Below are positions 25,651-33,953 of a stretch of DNA of 64,000 nt, piece by piece. The position numbers and the translations under genes were made by a program. This stretch comes from JBEKCP01 sp049509515. Lineage in GTDB: Bacteria; Planctomycetota; Planctomycetia; Pirellulales; Thermoguttaceae. Numbering within the stretch: position 1 is the stretch's first letter; the number at the start of each line of letters is the position of its first letter. The DNA is taken from the NCBI GenBank assembly GCA_049509515.1, contig JBEKZV010000021.1, positions 1 to 64,000 of the forward strand. Reading direction: 5' to 3'. The notes below the pieces were generated by a model that worked only from the letters and a program-made list of their open reading frames with translations, was not told where the DNA came from and searched no databases.

Positions 25651-26021
25651 CGGAAGACCCCCTTCCACCAGTCGTAGAGGAACCCGAGGGCCAACAGACC
25701 GAGGAACACCATCGCCCCGGCGAAGATCAGCCCGCCGCTGCCCCCTTCCTCCGCCGCGGCCGACCGCAGGGCCACCGCCCAAGGATAGAGGAACAACAGT
25801 TCCACGTCGAAGACCATGAAGGCGATGGCCACCAGGTGGAACCGCACGTCGAACCGCCGCCGGGCGTCGTGGACCGGGTCCATGCCGCTCTCGTAGGGCA
25901 TCTGTTGGACCGGCCCCGGCCGCGTGGGATTCACGAGCGCGGAGATCGCCAGCAGCACCCCCGCCAGCGCCAGGACGCACGCGATCAGCAAGAATACCGG
26001 CAGGGCTTCGCCCGTCGCCAT
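25641..26021 (-). CDS. nuoA: NADH-quinone oxidoreductase subunit A
   Basis: 126 residues, three transmembrane helices. Diagnostic PYESGMDP (the mobile loop, though with D for the usual C/P variant) and FHLVAIAFMVFDVELLFLYPWA. First gene of the operon; GGGGGGT precedes the ATG by a few nt, and a good promoter is 38 nt upstream. Confidence 0.95.
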   Translation of the reverse strand: MATGEALPVFLLIACVLALAGVLLAISALVNPTRPGPVQQMPYESGMDPVHDARRRFDVRFHLVAIAFMVFDVELLFLYPWAVALRSAAAEEGGSGGLIFAGAMVFLGLLALGFLYDWWKGVFRWR

Positions 26022-26059
26022 TGCACACCCCCCACCGCCAAAGACATCGGCGAACGCAC

Positions 26060-26089
26060 ATTCTAGCGCGACTTGCCACTAGCGGTCAA
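26060..26089 (-). promoter_or_regulatory. Sigma-70-type promoter of the nuo operon
   Basis: On the minus strand TTGACC (26089-26084), 18-nt spacer, TAGAAT (26065-26060). Five of six matches in each box; the ATG of nuoA is 38 nt from the -10. Confidence 0.7.
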
Positions 26090-26122
26090 CCGGGGGTGGC
26101 CGGGCAAGCGGGTAGTGCGGGA

Positions 26123-26220
26123 GGCGACAAAAGCCCGCCGACCGACCATGCTGCGCATGGTGCCCGCGGCGGGTTCGGTGGCCCGTTTGGCGGGCGACCA
26201 TGCTCAGTGGTGCCCTGGCC
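26123..26220. repeat. R4 and related palindromes upstream of nuoA
   Basis: AAAGCCCGCCGAC, then R4 GACCATGCTGCGCATGGTG (26144-26165), then a second imperfect copy near 26200. It may end the Tyr-rich gene's neighbour transcript. Confidence 0.65.
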
Positions 26221-26258
26221 GCCGTTTTGGCAGCGGCCAGCGAATCGAGCGGGCTCGC

Positions 26259-26585
26259 TCAGAAGATGTCGAGCTGGAAATGGCCACCCTCGTAGTAGCG
26301 GCGGGGCTGCGGGTACTCGTTGTGCCACTGGCGATTGTAGACGGGGATCTGCATCTCCGGCGGGTAGCGATAGTACATGTTGCCGGAGCTGCGGTAGTAG
26401 TCGGGCCCCCAGAAGTTCTGGGGATAGTAGACGTACGGATAGTGGTACAATCGGTTCCAGTCCTGGGTGCTGTAGTTCTGGCCCCATTGGCGGCCGAATG
26501 CCTGCTCGGCCCGAACCTCGGAGCAACAGGCCCACGTCCCGAGGGCCCCTGCGCAGAGCAATGCGAGCGTAAACCGGCGGATCAT
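26259..26585 (-). CDS. Small secreted Tyr-rich protein, unknown function
   Basis: 108 residues from the ATG at 26585 with GGGGG 6 nt upstream. A signal peptide (MIRRFTLALLCAGALGTWACC) is followed by a mature part unusually rich in Tyr, Trp, Asn and Pro (DWNRLYHYPYVYYPQNFW, YYRSSGNMYYRYPPEM). From memory this type of protein recurs in planctomycetes, but no function is established. It lies upstream of nuoA on the same strand, separated by a promoter, so co-regulation is not implied. Confidence 0.8.
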   Translation of the reverse strand: MIRRFTLALLCAGALGTWACCSEVRAEQAFGRQWGQNYSTQDWNRLYHYPYVYYPQNFWGPDYYRSSGNMYYRYPPEMQIPVYNRQWHNEYPQPRRYYEGGHFQLDIF

Positions 26586-26897
26586 GGTATCCCCCCTTGT
26601 GTTCCGGCGAATCCTGGATCGGCTACAAACAGCATCGGCAGCCGTTGCCGTCGGCATTGAAAGAATATCCGGCACAGGCCGCAAAGACCGAACACCCCGC
26701 CCTGGGGATCTTGGGAGGAGTCCTGATTTTACCCAGACTACCCACACTTCCGGGCAGAGAAGATTGCTGTTTAGCGGGCGGGCTTGCCCGCCGTGTTGGC
26801 GGGTTGCTCGACGCACTGCAACACGGCGGGCAGGGCACCATCGGGCACAACGCGAAGCGTGGTCGGCATGGTCGCCCGCTGAACGAGTCTCCAATCC
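26586..26897. other. Intergenic region with R2 repeat
   Basis: 312 bases between the SDR gene and the Tyr-rich gene, both minus. It holds R2 (26769-26792) and partly inverted copies up to about 26870. No gene is visible. Confidence 0.6.
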
Positions 26898-27761
26898 CTA
26901 GCCCGTCATCCCATCCCGGACTGCCGCGGCAAGTCCTTCGCGGTAACTGGGATACAGCAGCCGTACCCCCAGCTCGGCGAGCATGCGGGTGTTGCGGACC
27001 CGCTTCTGGCCCGCCCCGCGGCCGGAGCTGGCTGGCTTGCCCGGGCAAAACACCGGCGGCGGGGCGCCGAGCAGCTCTGCCAGGCGGCCGAGGTACTCGC
27101 GTCGCTGGACCGGGTGGCCATCGGAGACCAGGTAGGTTCTTGGCGGGCGGGCGCGGGCCTCGGCTGCCACGACCACTGCGGCGGCATCATCGACGTGGAT
27201 CAGGTTCACCCAGCAACGCTCGGCAGCGGTCAGGGGCCGGCCGGAACGAATCTCAACCGCCTGCGGCAGCCGGCCCGGCCCGTACAGCCCCGCCAGACGC
27301 AAGACGACGGCCAAGTCGCCCAGCGGGTGGGCAAGCAGTTGCTGTTCGGCGGCCAGCAGGGCTCGGGCCGCCTCGCGGGCCGGCCGGCAGGGGGATTCCT
27401 CGTCGAGCCACTCGCCGCCCGCTTCGCCGAACACGCCGGTCGAGCTGATGAAGATGATCCGCCGCGTTACGGGCGCAAGGGCGCGGAGCACGTTGCCGAG
27501 ACCCTCGACGTACACTTCCCGCCGCGACTTCCGCCCGGCAGGGTCGTAGCCGACGCAGTACAGGGCCGTTTCGGCCGGCGGCAGAGCCCGCAGCGTTGCC
27601 GGCTCGGTGACGTCGGCCAGGATCGGAAGAATGCCAGCGGCGGCGATCTGGCGGGCGTGTTCCGCGTGGGAGACCACGCCCAGCACTTCATGCCCAAGTA
27701 CCCGCCAACGATCCGCGACCCGCCGGCCCAGGTATCCGCAACCGAGGATGAGCTTGATCAT
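26898..27761 (-). CDS. NAD(P)-dependent epimerase/dehydratase-like SDR protein
   Basis: 287 residues from the ATG at 27761; nine upstream codons are R1 repeat. Atypical extended SDR: the nucleotide-binding start is LILGCGYLGRRVAD (GxxGxxG as GCGYLG), strand-2 region GVVSHAEHA, ISSTGVFGEAGG with the Ser/Thr of the active site, and LRLAGLYGPGR. The canonical YxxxK is not apparent, as in YeeZ-like members, so catalysis is uncertain. Substrate unknown. Confidence 0.8.
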   Translation of the reverse strand: MIKLILGCGYLGRRVADRWRVLGHEVLGVVSHAEHARQIAAAGILPILADVTEPATLRALPPAETALYCVGYDPAGRKSRREVYVEGLGNVLRALAPVTRRIIFISSTGVFGEAGGEWLDEESPCRPAREAARALLAAEQQLLAHPLGDLAVVLRLAGLYGPGRLPQAVEIRSGRPLTAAERCWVNLIHVDDAAAVVVAAEARARPPRTYLVSDGHPVQRREYLGRLAELLGAPPPVFCPGKPASSGRGAGQKRVRNTRMLAELGVRLLYPSYREGLAAAVRDGMTG

Positions 27762-27776
27762 GGCGAGTGTGCCCGT

Positions 27777-27822
27777 GCGAAGCCGCAAGCGGCATTCGTG
27801 CCCGTGCGAAGCCGCAAGCGGC
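27777..27822. repeat. Two tandem R1 copies
   Basis: GCGAAGCCGCAAGCGGC at 27777-27793 and 27806-27822, a 29-nt period, filling the gap between ruvX and the SDR gene. Confidence 0.92.
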
Positions 27823-27829
27823 CGTCGCC

Positions 27830-28330
27830 CTAATCGTCGATCGCCCGCGGCGGCTCTTGGCCCCCGGTGTGGGATTCCAGGTAGGCGGTCAAGAGGATAT
27901 GGGCGGCCAGCATATCGACGCGGTTCTTGCGGCGCTTGCCGGTCAGTTCCGCCTGGCGGAGCAGGTCCTCGGCCTCAGCGGTGGTGAAACGCTCGTCGAA
28001 AAACACCACGGGCAGGCCGGTTGACTGTTGCAGCCACTGGCCGAACTGCCGTGCTTCGAGCGACTTGCGGCTTTCCCGCCCGTCCAGGTGTACCGGAAGC
28101 CCGATCACCCACAGCGTAATGGCCTCGTCGGCTGCCAGCCGCTGGAATTTTTCGGCGTCCAGCTTGGGCGTGCGGCGGGCATAGGTCTCCCAGGGGCCGG
28201 CAATGGTCCGATCCGCATCGCTCAGGGCAATGCCCATCCGCACGGTGCCGAAGTCGATGGCGGCGATGCGTCCGGCGGGCCGTGGGCCGCTGCGGCCCGC
28301 GGGATCGGTTTCGTCGCGCCGTGTGCCCAT
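27830..28330 (-). CDS. ruvX: Putative pre-16S rRNA nuclease / Holliday junction resolvase-like protein (YqgF)
   Basis: 166 residues from the ATG at 28330 (a GTG lies 3 codons earlier). RNase H-fold markers: AIDFGTVRMGIALSD with the first catalytic Asp, VIGLPVHLDGRES, VVFFDERFTTAEAEDLL with the second acidic residue, and KNRVDMLAAHILLTAYL with the third. It ripens the 5' end of 16S rRNA in E. coli. Begins 12 nt after the response regulator, likely one operon. Confidence 0.92.
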   Translation of the reverse strand: MGTRRDETDPAGRSGPRPAGRIAAIDFGTVRMGIALSDADRTIAGPWETYARRTPKLDAEKFQRLAADEAITLWVIGLPVHLDGRESRKSLEARQFGQWLQQSTGLPVVFFDERFTTAEAEDLLRQAELTGKRRKNRVDMLAAHILLTAYLESHTGGQEPPRAIDD

Positions 28331-28342
28331 CGTGGACACGCC

Positions 28343-28822
28343 TCAACGGTCGGGGACGTGCTGCAAACGCACCGGCTCGGTGGGGGCGGGCCGGTTCAGG
28401 TCCAGCCAATAACGGAGCGTCTCGCGGACCGCGTCCGAATAGCCGTCGATGTCCAACGGCTTCCGAATATAACTCTGCGCGCCCCACCGGTAGGCCCCGG
28501 CCACGTCCTCGTCCAAATCTGAGGAAGTCAGCACCACCACGGGCGGAAACCGCGGCCGATCTTCGCTCCGCACCCGCCGCAACACCTGGAGGACCTGCAG
28601 CCCGTCCATCTTGGGCATTTTCAGGTCCAGGAGCAGGAGGTCGGGCATGTCGGGCGGCCCCGCCTCCTTGTAATCGCCGACGCCGAACAGGTAGTCGATC
28701 ACCTCCGTGCCGTCGTGGACGACCTCCAGGCGGCAATGAACCCCGCTGTGGTGGAAGGCGTGACGAAACATCGCCTCGTGGCCCGGATCGTCCTCCGCCA
28801 GCAGAACGACTTTCTCCGCCAT
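28343..28822 (-). CDS. Single-domain response regulator (Rcp1-like)
   Basis: 159 residues from the ATG at 28822, chosen because GGAGGAGGA is 6-9 nt before it. Receiver motifs are all present: the acidic pair in LLAEDDPGHE, phospho-acceptor Asp in LLLLDLKMPKMDG, Thr-Ser in VVLTSS and Lys in IRKPLD. There is no output domain. The loop LFGVGDYKEAGPPDMPD is typical of Rcp1-type receivers that pair with hybrid kinases or phytochromes. The sigma factor gene lies upstream. Confidence 0.9.
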   Translation of the reverse strand: MAEKVVLLAEDDPGHEAMFRHAFHHSGVHCRLEVVHDGTEVIDYLFGVGDYKEAGPPDMPDLLLLDLKMPKMDGLQVLQVLRRVRSEDRPRFPPVVVLTSSDLDEDVAGAYRWGAQSYIRKPLDIDGYSDAVRETLRYWLDLNRPAPTEPVRLQHVPDR

Positions 28823-28934
28823 CGCCATTCCTCCTCCGTCAAAGGCTGACAACTCAACAGCAAGCGAGGAAGACAATCCGAACGTGCTGCGCCGCCAAAC
28901 GCGCCGGACCCGACAATCAAGCCGTGCCGGCTTG

Positions 28935-29525
28935 CTACGAATGGGTCGAAGAATTCACACTGGCGCGGCGCATCTTGTCGCGGGCGCGGCTGAGGATGGG
29001 GCCAATGCTGTTCTCCGACATCCCCACTGCCACACTGATCTCTTGGTAGCTCTTCCCCTCCAGGTGGTACATGCGGATCACTTGCGCCTCGGGGCCCTCA
29101 AGCCCCTCCAGGAGCCGCTGGACCTCCTCCTGATTGTCCAACCGCCGCCCGTCGCCGGGATGGGGATCGGCCAACACCTCCGCTGCATGCGACGGGCCCC
29201 CGTCGCCCAGCCGCGACATCGCCCGGCGGGCCAACAACTCGTGGACCACGATCCGCCGGGCAATCACCGTCAGGTAGGTGGCCAGACTGCTCCGGCCGCT
29301 GAAGTTCCGCAGGACGGCCAAGTCGTTCTTGATCACCGCCAGGAAGACCTCCGCGCAGAGGTCGTCGCGGTCCTCGCGGGCGAGCCGGACGCTGCGGGCC
29401 TGTGCCGTGTGGCTGATCACGTGCAGCACCAGACCCATGAAGCGGTCGACAAAGTCTTCCCACGCCCGCGGCTTCTTATGGAGGCACCGCTCCAGCAGAT
29501 TGCGGTCGATTTCCGAGAGTCCCAC
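28935..29525 (-). CDS. RNA polymerase sigma factor, ECF-like
   Basis: 196 residues, GTG start with GAAGGA upstream. Region 2 (WEDFVDRFMGLVLHVI, DDLCAEVFLAVIKNDLAVLRNF) and region 4 (LEGPEAQVIRMYHLEGKSYQEISVAVGMSENSIGPILSRARDKM) are clear, with a spacer between them. No anti-sigma gene is adjacent; its partner may be elsewhere or activity may be controlled through the neighbouring receiver. Confidence 0.85.
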   Translation of the reverse strand: MGLSEIDRNLLERCLHKKPRAWEDFVDRFMGLVLHVISHTAQARSVRLAREDRDDLCAEVFLAVIKNDLAVLRNFSGRSSLATYLTVIARRIVVHELLARRAMSRLGDGGPSHAAEVLADPHPGDGRRLDNQEEVQRLLEGLEGPEAQVIRMYHLEGKSYQEISVAVGMSENSIGPILSRARDKMRRASVNSSTHS

Positions 29526-29714
29526 GCTATTCGGTCCTTCAACTCTTGGACAGTTGCCCCTGGACCGCCCTCATCCCTGAGAGGCAGAGCCCTAGCGGCG
29601 CTAGGCCCGACGCCAAGCGACTCACATACCGATTGTAAACACGGGCCGCCGAAGAAACAAGACTCCAGGCCCACTGGTGGGGTATGGCGGCGGTGTGCCA
29701 GGGCACAGCGCCGC

Positions 29715-30431
29715 TCAATCTCTCGCTCCGATTTCCCAGTACACGCCATCCAACCACGTCCGCCAGCATTCGTATTTAGGGTTATTCAGCCTCGTTAGGA
29801 TGAGTGGATTCCGCCGGGGCCTGGTCGGGTGTCGAATGAGCTGCATCTTCGCTTCGTGGGGGGTTCGTCCTCCCTTCCTGACGTTGCAGCTCAAGCATGC
29901 ACAGACTACATTCTCCCAGGTGGTCGTCCCCCCGCGGCTGCGGGGTAGAACGTGGTCGAGACTCAGTTGGTAGATCGGGAAATGACGGCCGCAATACTGG
30001 CACTGGTGGCCGTCGCGCGCCAGGATGTTTCGCCGATTCAGGTGCAGGTGCTGCCGGGGGAGGCGATCGTACGTCAGCAAGCGGATGACCCGCGGCACGC
30101 GAATCTCGAAGTTGACGGCGCGGACCCAGTCCTCGTGGGGCTGTTTGAACGGGGCGGACAATTGGCAGGCCTCGCGCCACGTGCCAAACGTGTAATTGGC
30201 GAACGCTCCCTCCTGGAAGTGGATCACCTCGGCCAACTCGCGGCACAACAGGGCAAACGCCCGCCGGGCCCCGACGATGTGCACCGCCAGGTAAAGGCGG
30301 TTCAGCACGAGGACGCTGGCCGCCAACGGGCTGGGGGGAGGCGGCGGGGCAACGGCCTCGGCCACCCCCCACACCTTCTTCGTGCCGGCGGCCTTCTTCC
30401 CATTGCGACTGGGCGACTGAACCCCGCGCAC
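29715..30431 (-). CDS. HNH endonuclease family protein
   Basis: 238 residues from the GTG at 30431, chosen because GGGAGGA lies 7-8 nt upstream; the frame is open for 136 more codons of repeat-like sequence. The C-terminal HNH domain has a zinc pair CQYC, the catalytic LDHVLPRSRGG, and NVVCACLSCNVRKG. The N-terminal part (LNRLYLAVHIVGARRAFALLCRELAEVI) is the conserved planctomycete/cyanobacterial helper region. Likely a nuclease of unknown target; no partner methylase or phage gene is adjacent. Confidence 0.82.
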   Translation of the reverse strand: MRGVQSPSRNGKKAAGTKKVWGVAEAVAPPPPPSPLAASVLVLNRLYLAVHIVGARRAFALLCRELAEVIHFQEGAFANYTFGTWREACQLSAPFKQPHEDWVRAVNFEIRVPRVIRLLTYDRLPRQHLHLNRRNILARDGHQCQYCGRHFPIYQLSLDHVLPRSRGGTTTWENVVCACLSCNVRKGGRTPHEAKMQLIRHPTRPRRNPLILTRLNNPKYECWRTWLDGVYWEIGARD

Positions 30432-30823
30432 TGGCAGTTCCTCCCTCACGCTGGGGAAAGGGGGGCAGGCACCGTTTGCCGTGACCAACCTTCGGTCGGC
30501 GCCCGCCCTACGGCGGGCACCACGTTTGCGTGGTCGTCGCACGAGAGGTGCCTGTCCGCTCTTGCTCTTCCCCCCCCCCCGAAAAGCCTTATTGTAATCC
30601 GAGTTCGCTTGGGATACCAGAGTGGGAACGAAGGGGGGGTGGGGGGGATAACCTTGCCCATCTTTGCTCCGCGCCAGGCCCGAAAGAAAAAACCGCGCCG
30701 CCGAAGAAAAACTCGCCGGGACATCTTGCCACGCCGCCGCAGGGAACATTAGGATGGGAGGAGTCGGAGATGATTTCGATCTTCTCCGCCGCCACTGGGC
30801 CGACACTCGTGAGGAGCAGGTCA
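30432..30823. other. Divergent intergenic region
   Basis: About 390 bases between the HNH gene (-) and the zinc-ribbon gene (+). It contains inverted G/C tracts, GGTCGGCGCCCGCC with GCGGGCACCAC, and a run of nine C at about 30573. Promoters of both genes should be here, but none is convincing. Confidence 0.5.
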
Positions 30824-31138
30824 ATGATTCGATACTCATGCGATCTGTGCAAGCGGGAGCTCGACCCCGAACAAGATCTCCGCTACGTGGTCAAGATGGA
30901 GGTCTACGCCGCGTTGGCCCCCGCCGGCAGCAGCGAAGACGCCAGCGACTGCGACCATCTCCAGGAAATCCAGGACGTGCTGGAGCACCTCGCAGACGCC
31001 GACAGCCAGGAAATCGGCGAGGACGTGTACCAGCAGCTCCGCTTCGATCTCTGCCCGGAGTGCCGCAAGCGATTCCTCAAGAATCCGCTGGGGCGCCAGT
31101 TGTCCGCCATCAAGGCGGCGGGCTTCAGCAAGAATTGA
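30824..31138 (+). CDS. Small zinc-ribbon protein, unknown function
   Basis: 104 residues, ATG with GAGGAG at 9 nt. Two CxxC pairs (CDLC at 6-9 and CPEC at 77-80) enclose an acidic helical middle (DHLQEIQDVLEHLADADSQEIGEDVY), suggesting a zinc-binding fold. It ends 23 nt before the dehydrogenase gene, so they are probably co-transcribed. Role unknown. Confidence 0.82.
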   Translation: MIRYSCDLCKRELDPEQDLRYVVKMEVYAALAPAGSSEDASDCDHLQEIQDVLEHLADADSQEIGEDVYQQLRFDLCPECRKRFLKNPLGRQLSAIKAAGFSKN

Positions 31139-31161
31139 CCGCCGCTTCCGAGGAGTCCCCT

Positions 31162-32238
31162 GTGAGCACCCGCGACGTTCTCCGCGTCGCCGTCATCGGC
31201 GGCGACGGCACCGGTCCCGAAGTCACCGCCGAAGCGGTCAAAGTCTTCAAGGCGGTCGCGGCCCTGGAAGGAATCCGCTACGAGCTGGCCGATTTCGACC
31301 TGGGCGGCGCGCGGTACCTCCGCACCGGCGAGATTCTGCCCGCCAGCGTGCTCGACGAGCTCCGCACCTTCCAGGCCATCCTGCTCGGCGCGGTGGGACA
31401 CCCGGACGTGGCACCGGGCATCCTCGAGAAAGGTCTGCTCCTGGAGCTGCGGTTCTCGTTCGACCAGTACATCAACCTCCGCCCCGTGAAGCTCTACCCG
31501 GGCGTCGAGACGCCGCTGGCCGGCAAAGGCCCCGACCAGATCGACTTCGTCGTCGTCCGCGAGAACACCGAGGACATGTACGTCAGCATGGGCGGCTTTC
31601 TCAAGAAAGGCACGCCCGACGAAGTCGCCATGCAGACCGCCGTCTACACCCGCAAGGGCTGCGAGCGGTGCATCCGTTGGGCCTTCGACTACACCCGCAG
31701 GCGCAACAAGCGCAAGCAGCTCACCCTCGTGGCCAAGACCAACGTGCTCACCTACGGCCACGACCTGTGGTGGCGGACCTTCCAGGAGGTGGCCCGCGAG
31801 TACCCCGACGTCACGACCCGCTACAACCACGTCGACGCCTGTTGCATGTGGATGGTCAAGAACCCCGAGTCGTTCGACGTGATCGTGACCACCAACATGT
31901 TCGGGGACATCATCACCGACCTGGCGGGGATCCTGCAGGGCGGCATGGGCGTGGCGGCCGGCGGCAACATCAACCCCGACCCCGGCGGCGTGAGCATGTT
32001 CGAGCCGATGGGCGGCAGCGCCCCGAAGTACACCGGCAAGAACGAGATCAATCCCATCGCCGCCATCGCCGCTGCCGCCATGCTCCTGGAGCACAGCGGC
32101 TACCCGCAGGCCGGCCAGCGGGTCATCGCCGCCATCCAGAGCGTCACCGGCACGAAGATGAAGAGCCAGGCGGCCGGCCGCATGGGCCACGGCACCCGCC
32201 AGATCGGCGACCTCGTGTGCGAGGCGCTGGGGGATTAG
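31162..32238 (+). CDS. leuB: 3-isopropylmalate dehydrogenase-type beta-decarboxylating dehydrogenase
   Basis: 358 residues, GTG start with AGGAG at 7 nt. The family converts 3-isopropylmalate to 2-oxoisocaproate in leucine synthesis. Motifs: VIGGDGTGPEV, RFSFDQYINLRPVKLYPG, FVVVRENTEDMYV (binding the substrate), the catalytic Lys and Asp in VAKTNVLTYG and NMFGDIITDLAGILQGG, and EPMGGSAPKYTGKNEINPIA. Tartrate dehydrogenase and homoisocitrate dehydrogenase share these features, so the substrate is not certain. The TAG stop is inside a GGGATTAG repeat. Confidence 0.85.
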   Translation: MSTRDVLRVAVIGGDGTGPEVTAEAVKVFKAVAALEGIRYELADFDLGGARYLRTGEILPASVLDELRTFQAILLGAVGHPDVAPGILEKGLLLELRFSFDQYINLRPVKLYPGVETPLAGKGPDQIDFVVVRENTEDMYVSMGGFLKKGTPDEVAMQTAVYTRKGCERCIRWAFDYTRRRNKRKQLTLVAKTNVLTYGHDLWWRTFQEVAREYPDVTTRYNHVDACCMWMVKNPESFDVIVTTNMFGDIITDLAGILQGGMGVAAGGNINPDPGGVSMFEPMGGSAPKYTGKNEINPIAAIAAAAMLLEHSGYPQAGQRVIAAIQSVTGTKMKSQAAGRMGHGTRQIGDLVCEALGD

Positions 32239-32258
32239 GGATTGGGGATTGGGGATTG
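32229..32258. repeat. GGGATTA/GGGATTG heptamer array after leuB
   Basis: Four units, GGGATTA then three GGGATTG. The first unit provides the leuB stop. The inverted partner is at 32751-32780. Confidence 0.92.
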
Positions 32259-32288
32259 GCAAGAGCGCCGTTAGCCAACGCGGGGAAC

Positions 32289-32753
32289 ATGAAAGACATA
32301 CGCCCTGGCCTGTCAACTGCTGTAAAGCTACTCGAATTGGCGTGGCCCGAGGTCGTGGAAACCCAGGGCTGCGCCTTTCTTCGAGAGGGCTTGGCGCGCT
32401 CGGGCGGGGTGGAAGCAATCGAGGATCGCACGGGACGCGAAGCGTTCGTCAACCACGTCCATATCCTGGACGAAATCCAAGGTGGCGACCCGCCAGCAAC
32501 CCCCGGTGGCGACCTGCTTGCCGAGGCATGGCACATCGCCCTGATTATTGCACGAATCTGGGGAGCCAAGCTGGGGCGGGAATTTCCGTCTTCGTCTTTC
32601 CGAGTGTATGCGACGCGAGACGATGAGCCGATCGTCCGATTCCATCGGTGCTACCGCAGCGAAGCACCTTGGCTTGGTTCGGTCGGCCCGATTACGGATG
32701 AGTCACAGGGTATCTTCGTTCAGGAGATCGCTGGCAACGAAAGAACGCGCTAA
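32289..32753 (+). CDS. Orphan hypothetical protein flanked by inverted arrays
   Basis: 154 residues, ATG with GGGGA 4 nt upstream. Mixed alpha/beta composition with a conserved-looking core (EAWHIALIIARIWGAKLGREFPSSSFRVYATRDDEPIVRFH). No family recognised; the segment resembles small cytoplasmic proteins rather than a membrane or DNA-binding protein. The gene stands alone between leuB and hypE and has less strongly GC-rich codons than its neighbours. Confidence 0.7.
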   Translation: MKDIRPGLSTAVKLLELAWPEVVETQGCAFLREGLARSGGVEAIEDRTGREAFVNHVHILDEIQGGDPPATPGGDLLAEAWHIALIIARIWGAKLGREFPSSSFRVYATRDDEPIVRFHRCYRSEAPWLGSVGPITDESQGIFVQEIAGNERTR

Positions 32754-32780
32754 TCCCCAATCCCTAATCCCCAGTCCCTG
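32751..32780. repeat. TAATCCC/CAATCCC heptamer array before hypE
   Basis: Four units in the opposite orientation to the array after leuB, together bracketing the orphan gene. Confidence 0.9.
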
Positions 32781-32786
32781 GCCTGC

Positions 32787-33935
32787 TCAGCAGATCCGCG
32801 GCATCTGCTCGCCCGAGAGGAGGTCGAGGATCCGCCCGCCGCCCAGCAGCCCGCGGACCTCGACGGTGCCGGGATGCCCGGCGACCACGCGGCCGATTTC
32901 CGCCGGGCCGTGGGCGGCCGGGTGGCCGCGGAGGACTTCCAGCACCCAAGCGGCAGCGGCCGGGGCGACCATCGCCACCAGCCGCCCCTCGTTGGCCACG
33001 TAGAGCGGGTCGAGGCCCAACAGCTCGCACGCCCCGGCCACCGGCTCGGAGACGGGGATCGCCGCCTCGTCCAGCTCGATGCCCACCCGGGCGTCCTCGG
33101 CGATCTCGCACAGGGCCGCCGCCAGGCCGCCGCGGGTCAGGTCGCGGAGGCAGTGGATATCGCCGGCAAAGGATGAAGGGGCCGCTTGCGGCTTCGCAGA
33201 AGGCGCCGTCGCGCCGCCTTCCGCCTTCCCCCCTTCGAACAGCAGCGCCTCGACCAGCCCGGCCAAAGGCTCGCAGTCGCTCTCCAGCGCCCCCTCGAAA
33301 CCCAGTCCTTCCCGGACCGACATCACGGCCATGCCGTGCCGGCCCAGGTCGCCGCTCACGAGTATCACGTCGCCGGGCACAACGCGGCAAGGCGAGATTT
33401 CCACGCCGGGCGGCACCAGGCCGATCCCCGCCGTGTTGATGAACACCCCGTCCCCCTTGCCGCGATCGACCACCTTCGTGTCGCCGGTGACGATCCGCAC
33501 GCCCGAGAGCCGCGCGGCGTCGCGCATCGAAGCGACGACCCGGCCGAGCGTCTCCAGCGGCAGTCCTTCCTCGAGAACGAACCCGGCGCTGAGGAACAGC
33601 GGCCGGGCCCCGGCCATCGCCAGGTCGTTGACCGTGCCGTAGACGGCCAGCCGTCCGATGTCGCCGCCGGGGAAGAAGAGCGGGTGTACGACGAACGTGT
33701 CGGTGGTGAAGGCCAGGCGGGCCCCCTCGATTTGGACCACGGCGCTGTCGTGGGGGGGCTGGCGGGCGGGGGCCGCGGTCCCGTCGCCGGACGCCTCGAA
33801 CGCCTTCAGGAACACTGCGTCCACCAGGCTTCGCATCATTCGCCCGCCCCCGCCATGCGCCAACTGCACCGTGGCGTGATCGTCCAGGGGAAGGGGACAG
33901 GACATGGCGAAGTCTCTCGGCTGGTCGTGAGGCAT
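32787..33935 (-). CDS. hypE: Hydrogenase maturation protein HypE with repeat insertion
   Basis: 382 residues from the ATG at 33935 (GGAG 5 nt upstream); the ATG at 33905 (MSCPLPLDDH) is an alternative. HypE dehydrates a carbamoylated C-terminal Cys to thiocyanate to make the CN ligands of NiFe hydrogenase. Seen: LAHGGGGRMM, DSAVV, TTDTFVVHPLFFPGGDIG, RPLFLSAGF, DTKVV, DLTRGGLA, and the essential C-terminal PRIC. About 15 residues (GGATAPSAKPQAAPSSFAG) are inserted before IHCLRDLTRGG, containing R1 in frame (33181-33197). The gene is downstream of hypD. Confidence 0.95.
   Translation of the reverse strand: MPHDQPRDFAMSCPLPLDDHATVQLAHGGGGRMMRSLVDAVFLKAFEASGDGTAAPARQPPHDSAVVQIEGARLAFTTDTFVVHPLFFPGGDIGRLAVYGTVNDLAMAGARPLFLSAGFVLEEGLPLETLGRVVASMRDAARLSGVRIVTGDTKVVDRGKGDGVFINTAGIGLVPPGVEISPCRVVPGDVILVSGDLGRHGMAVMSVREGLGFEGALESDCEPLAGLVEALLFEGGKAEGGATAPSAKPQAAPSSFAGDIHCLRDLTRGGLAAALCEIAEDARVGIELDEAAIPVSEPVAGACELLGLDPLYVANEGRLVAMVAPAAAAWVLEVLRGHPAAHGPAEIGRVVAGHPGTVEVRGLLGGGRILDLLSGEQMPRIC
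33181..33197 (+). repeat. R1 translated inside hypE
   Basis: Exact GCCGCTTGCGGCTTCGC, read on the minus strand as AKPQAA. Confidence 0.9.
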
Positions 33936-33953
33936 GGCGACTCCAAGGCGTAC

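Noticed and set aside
25129..26079. nuoB as a 316-residue protein
   Set aside because: The first 143 codons are a shadow of nuoA; the ATG at 25650 gives the conserved length and Cys spacing.
27000..30000. Possible anti-sigma factor next to the ECF-like sigma gene
   Set aside because: Neighbours are a response regulator, RuvX and an SDR protein; none has an anti-sigma domain or a fitting membrane helix.
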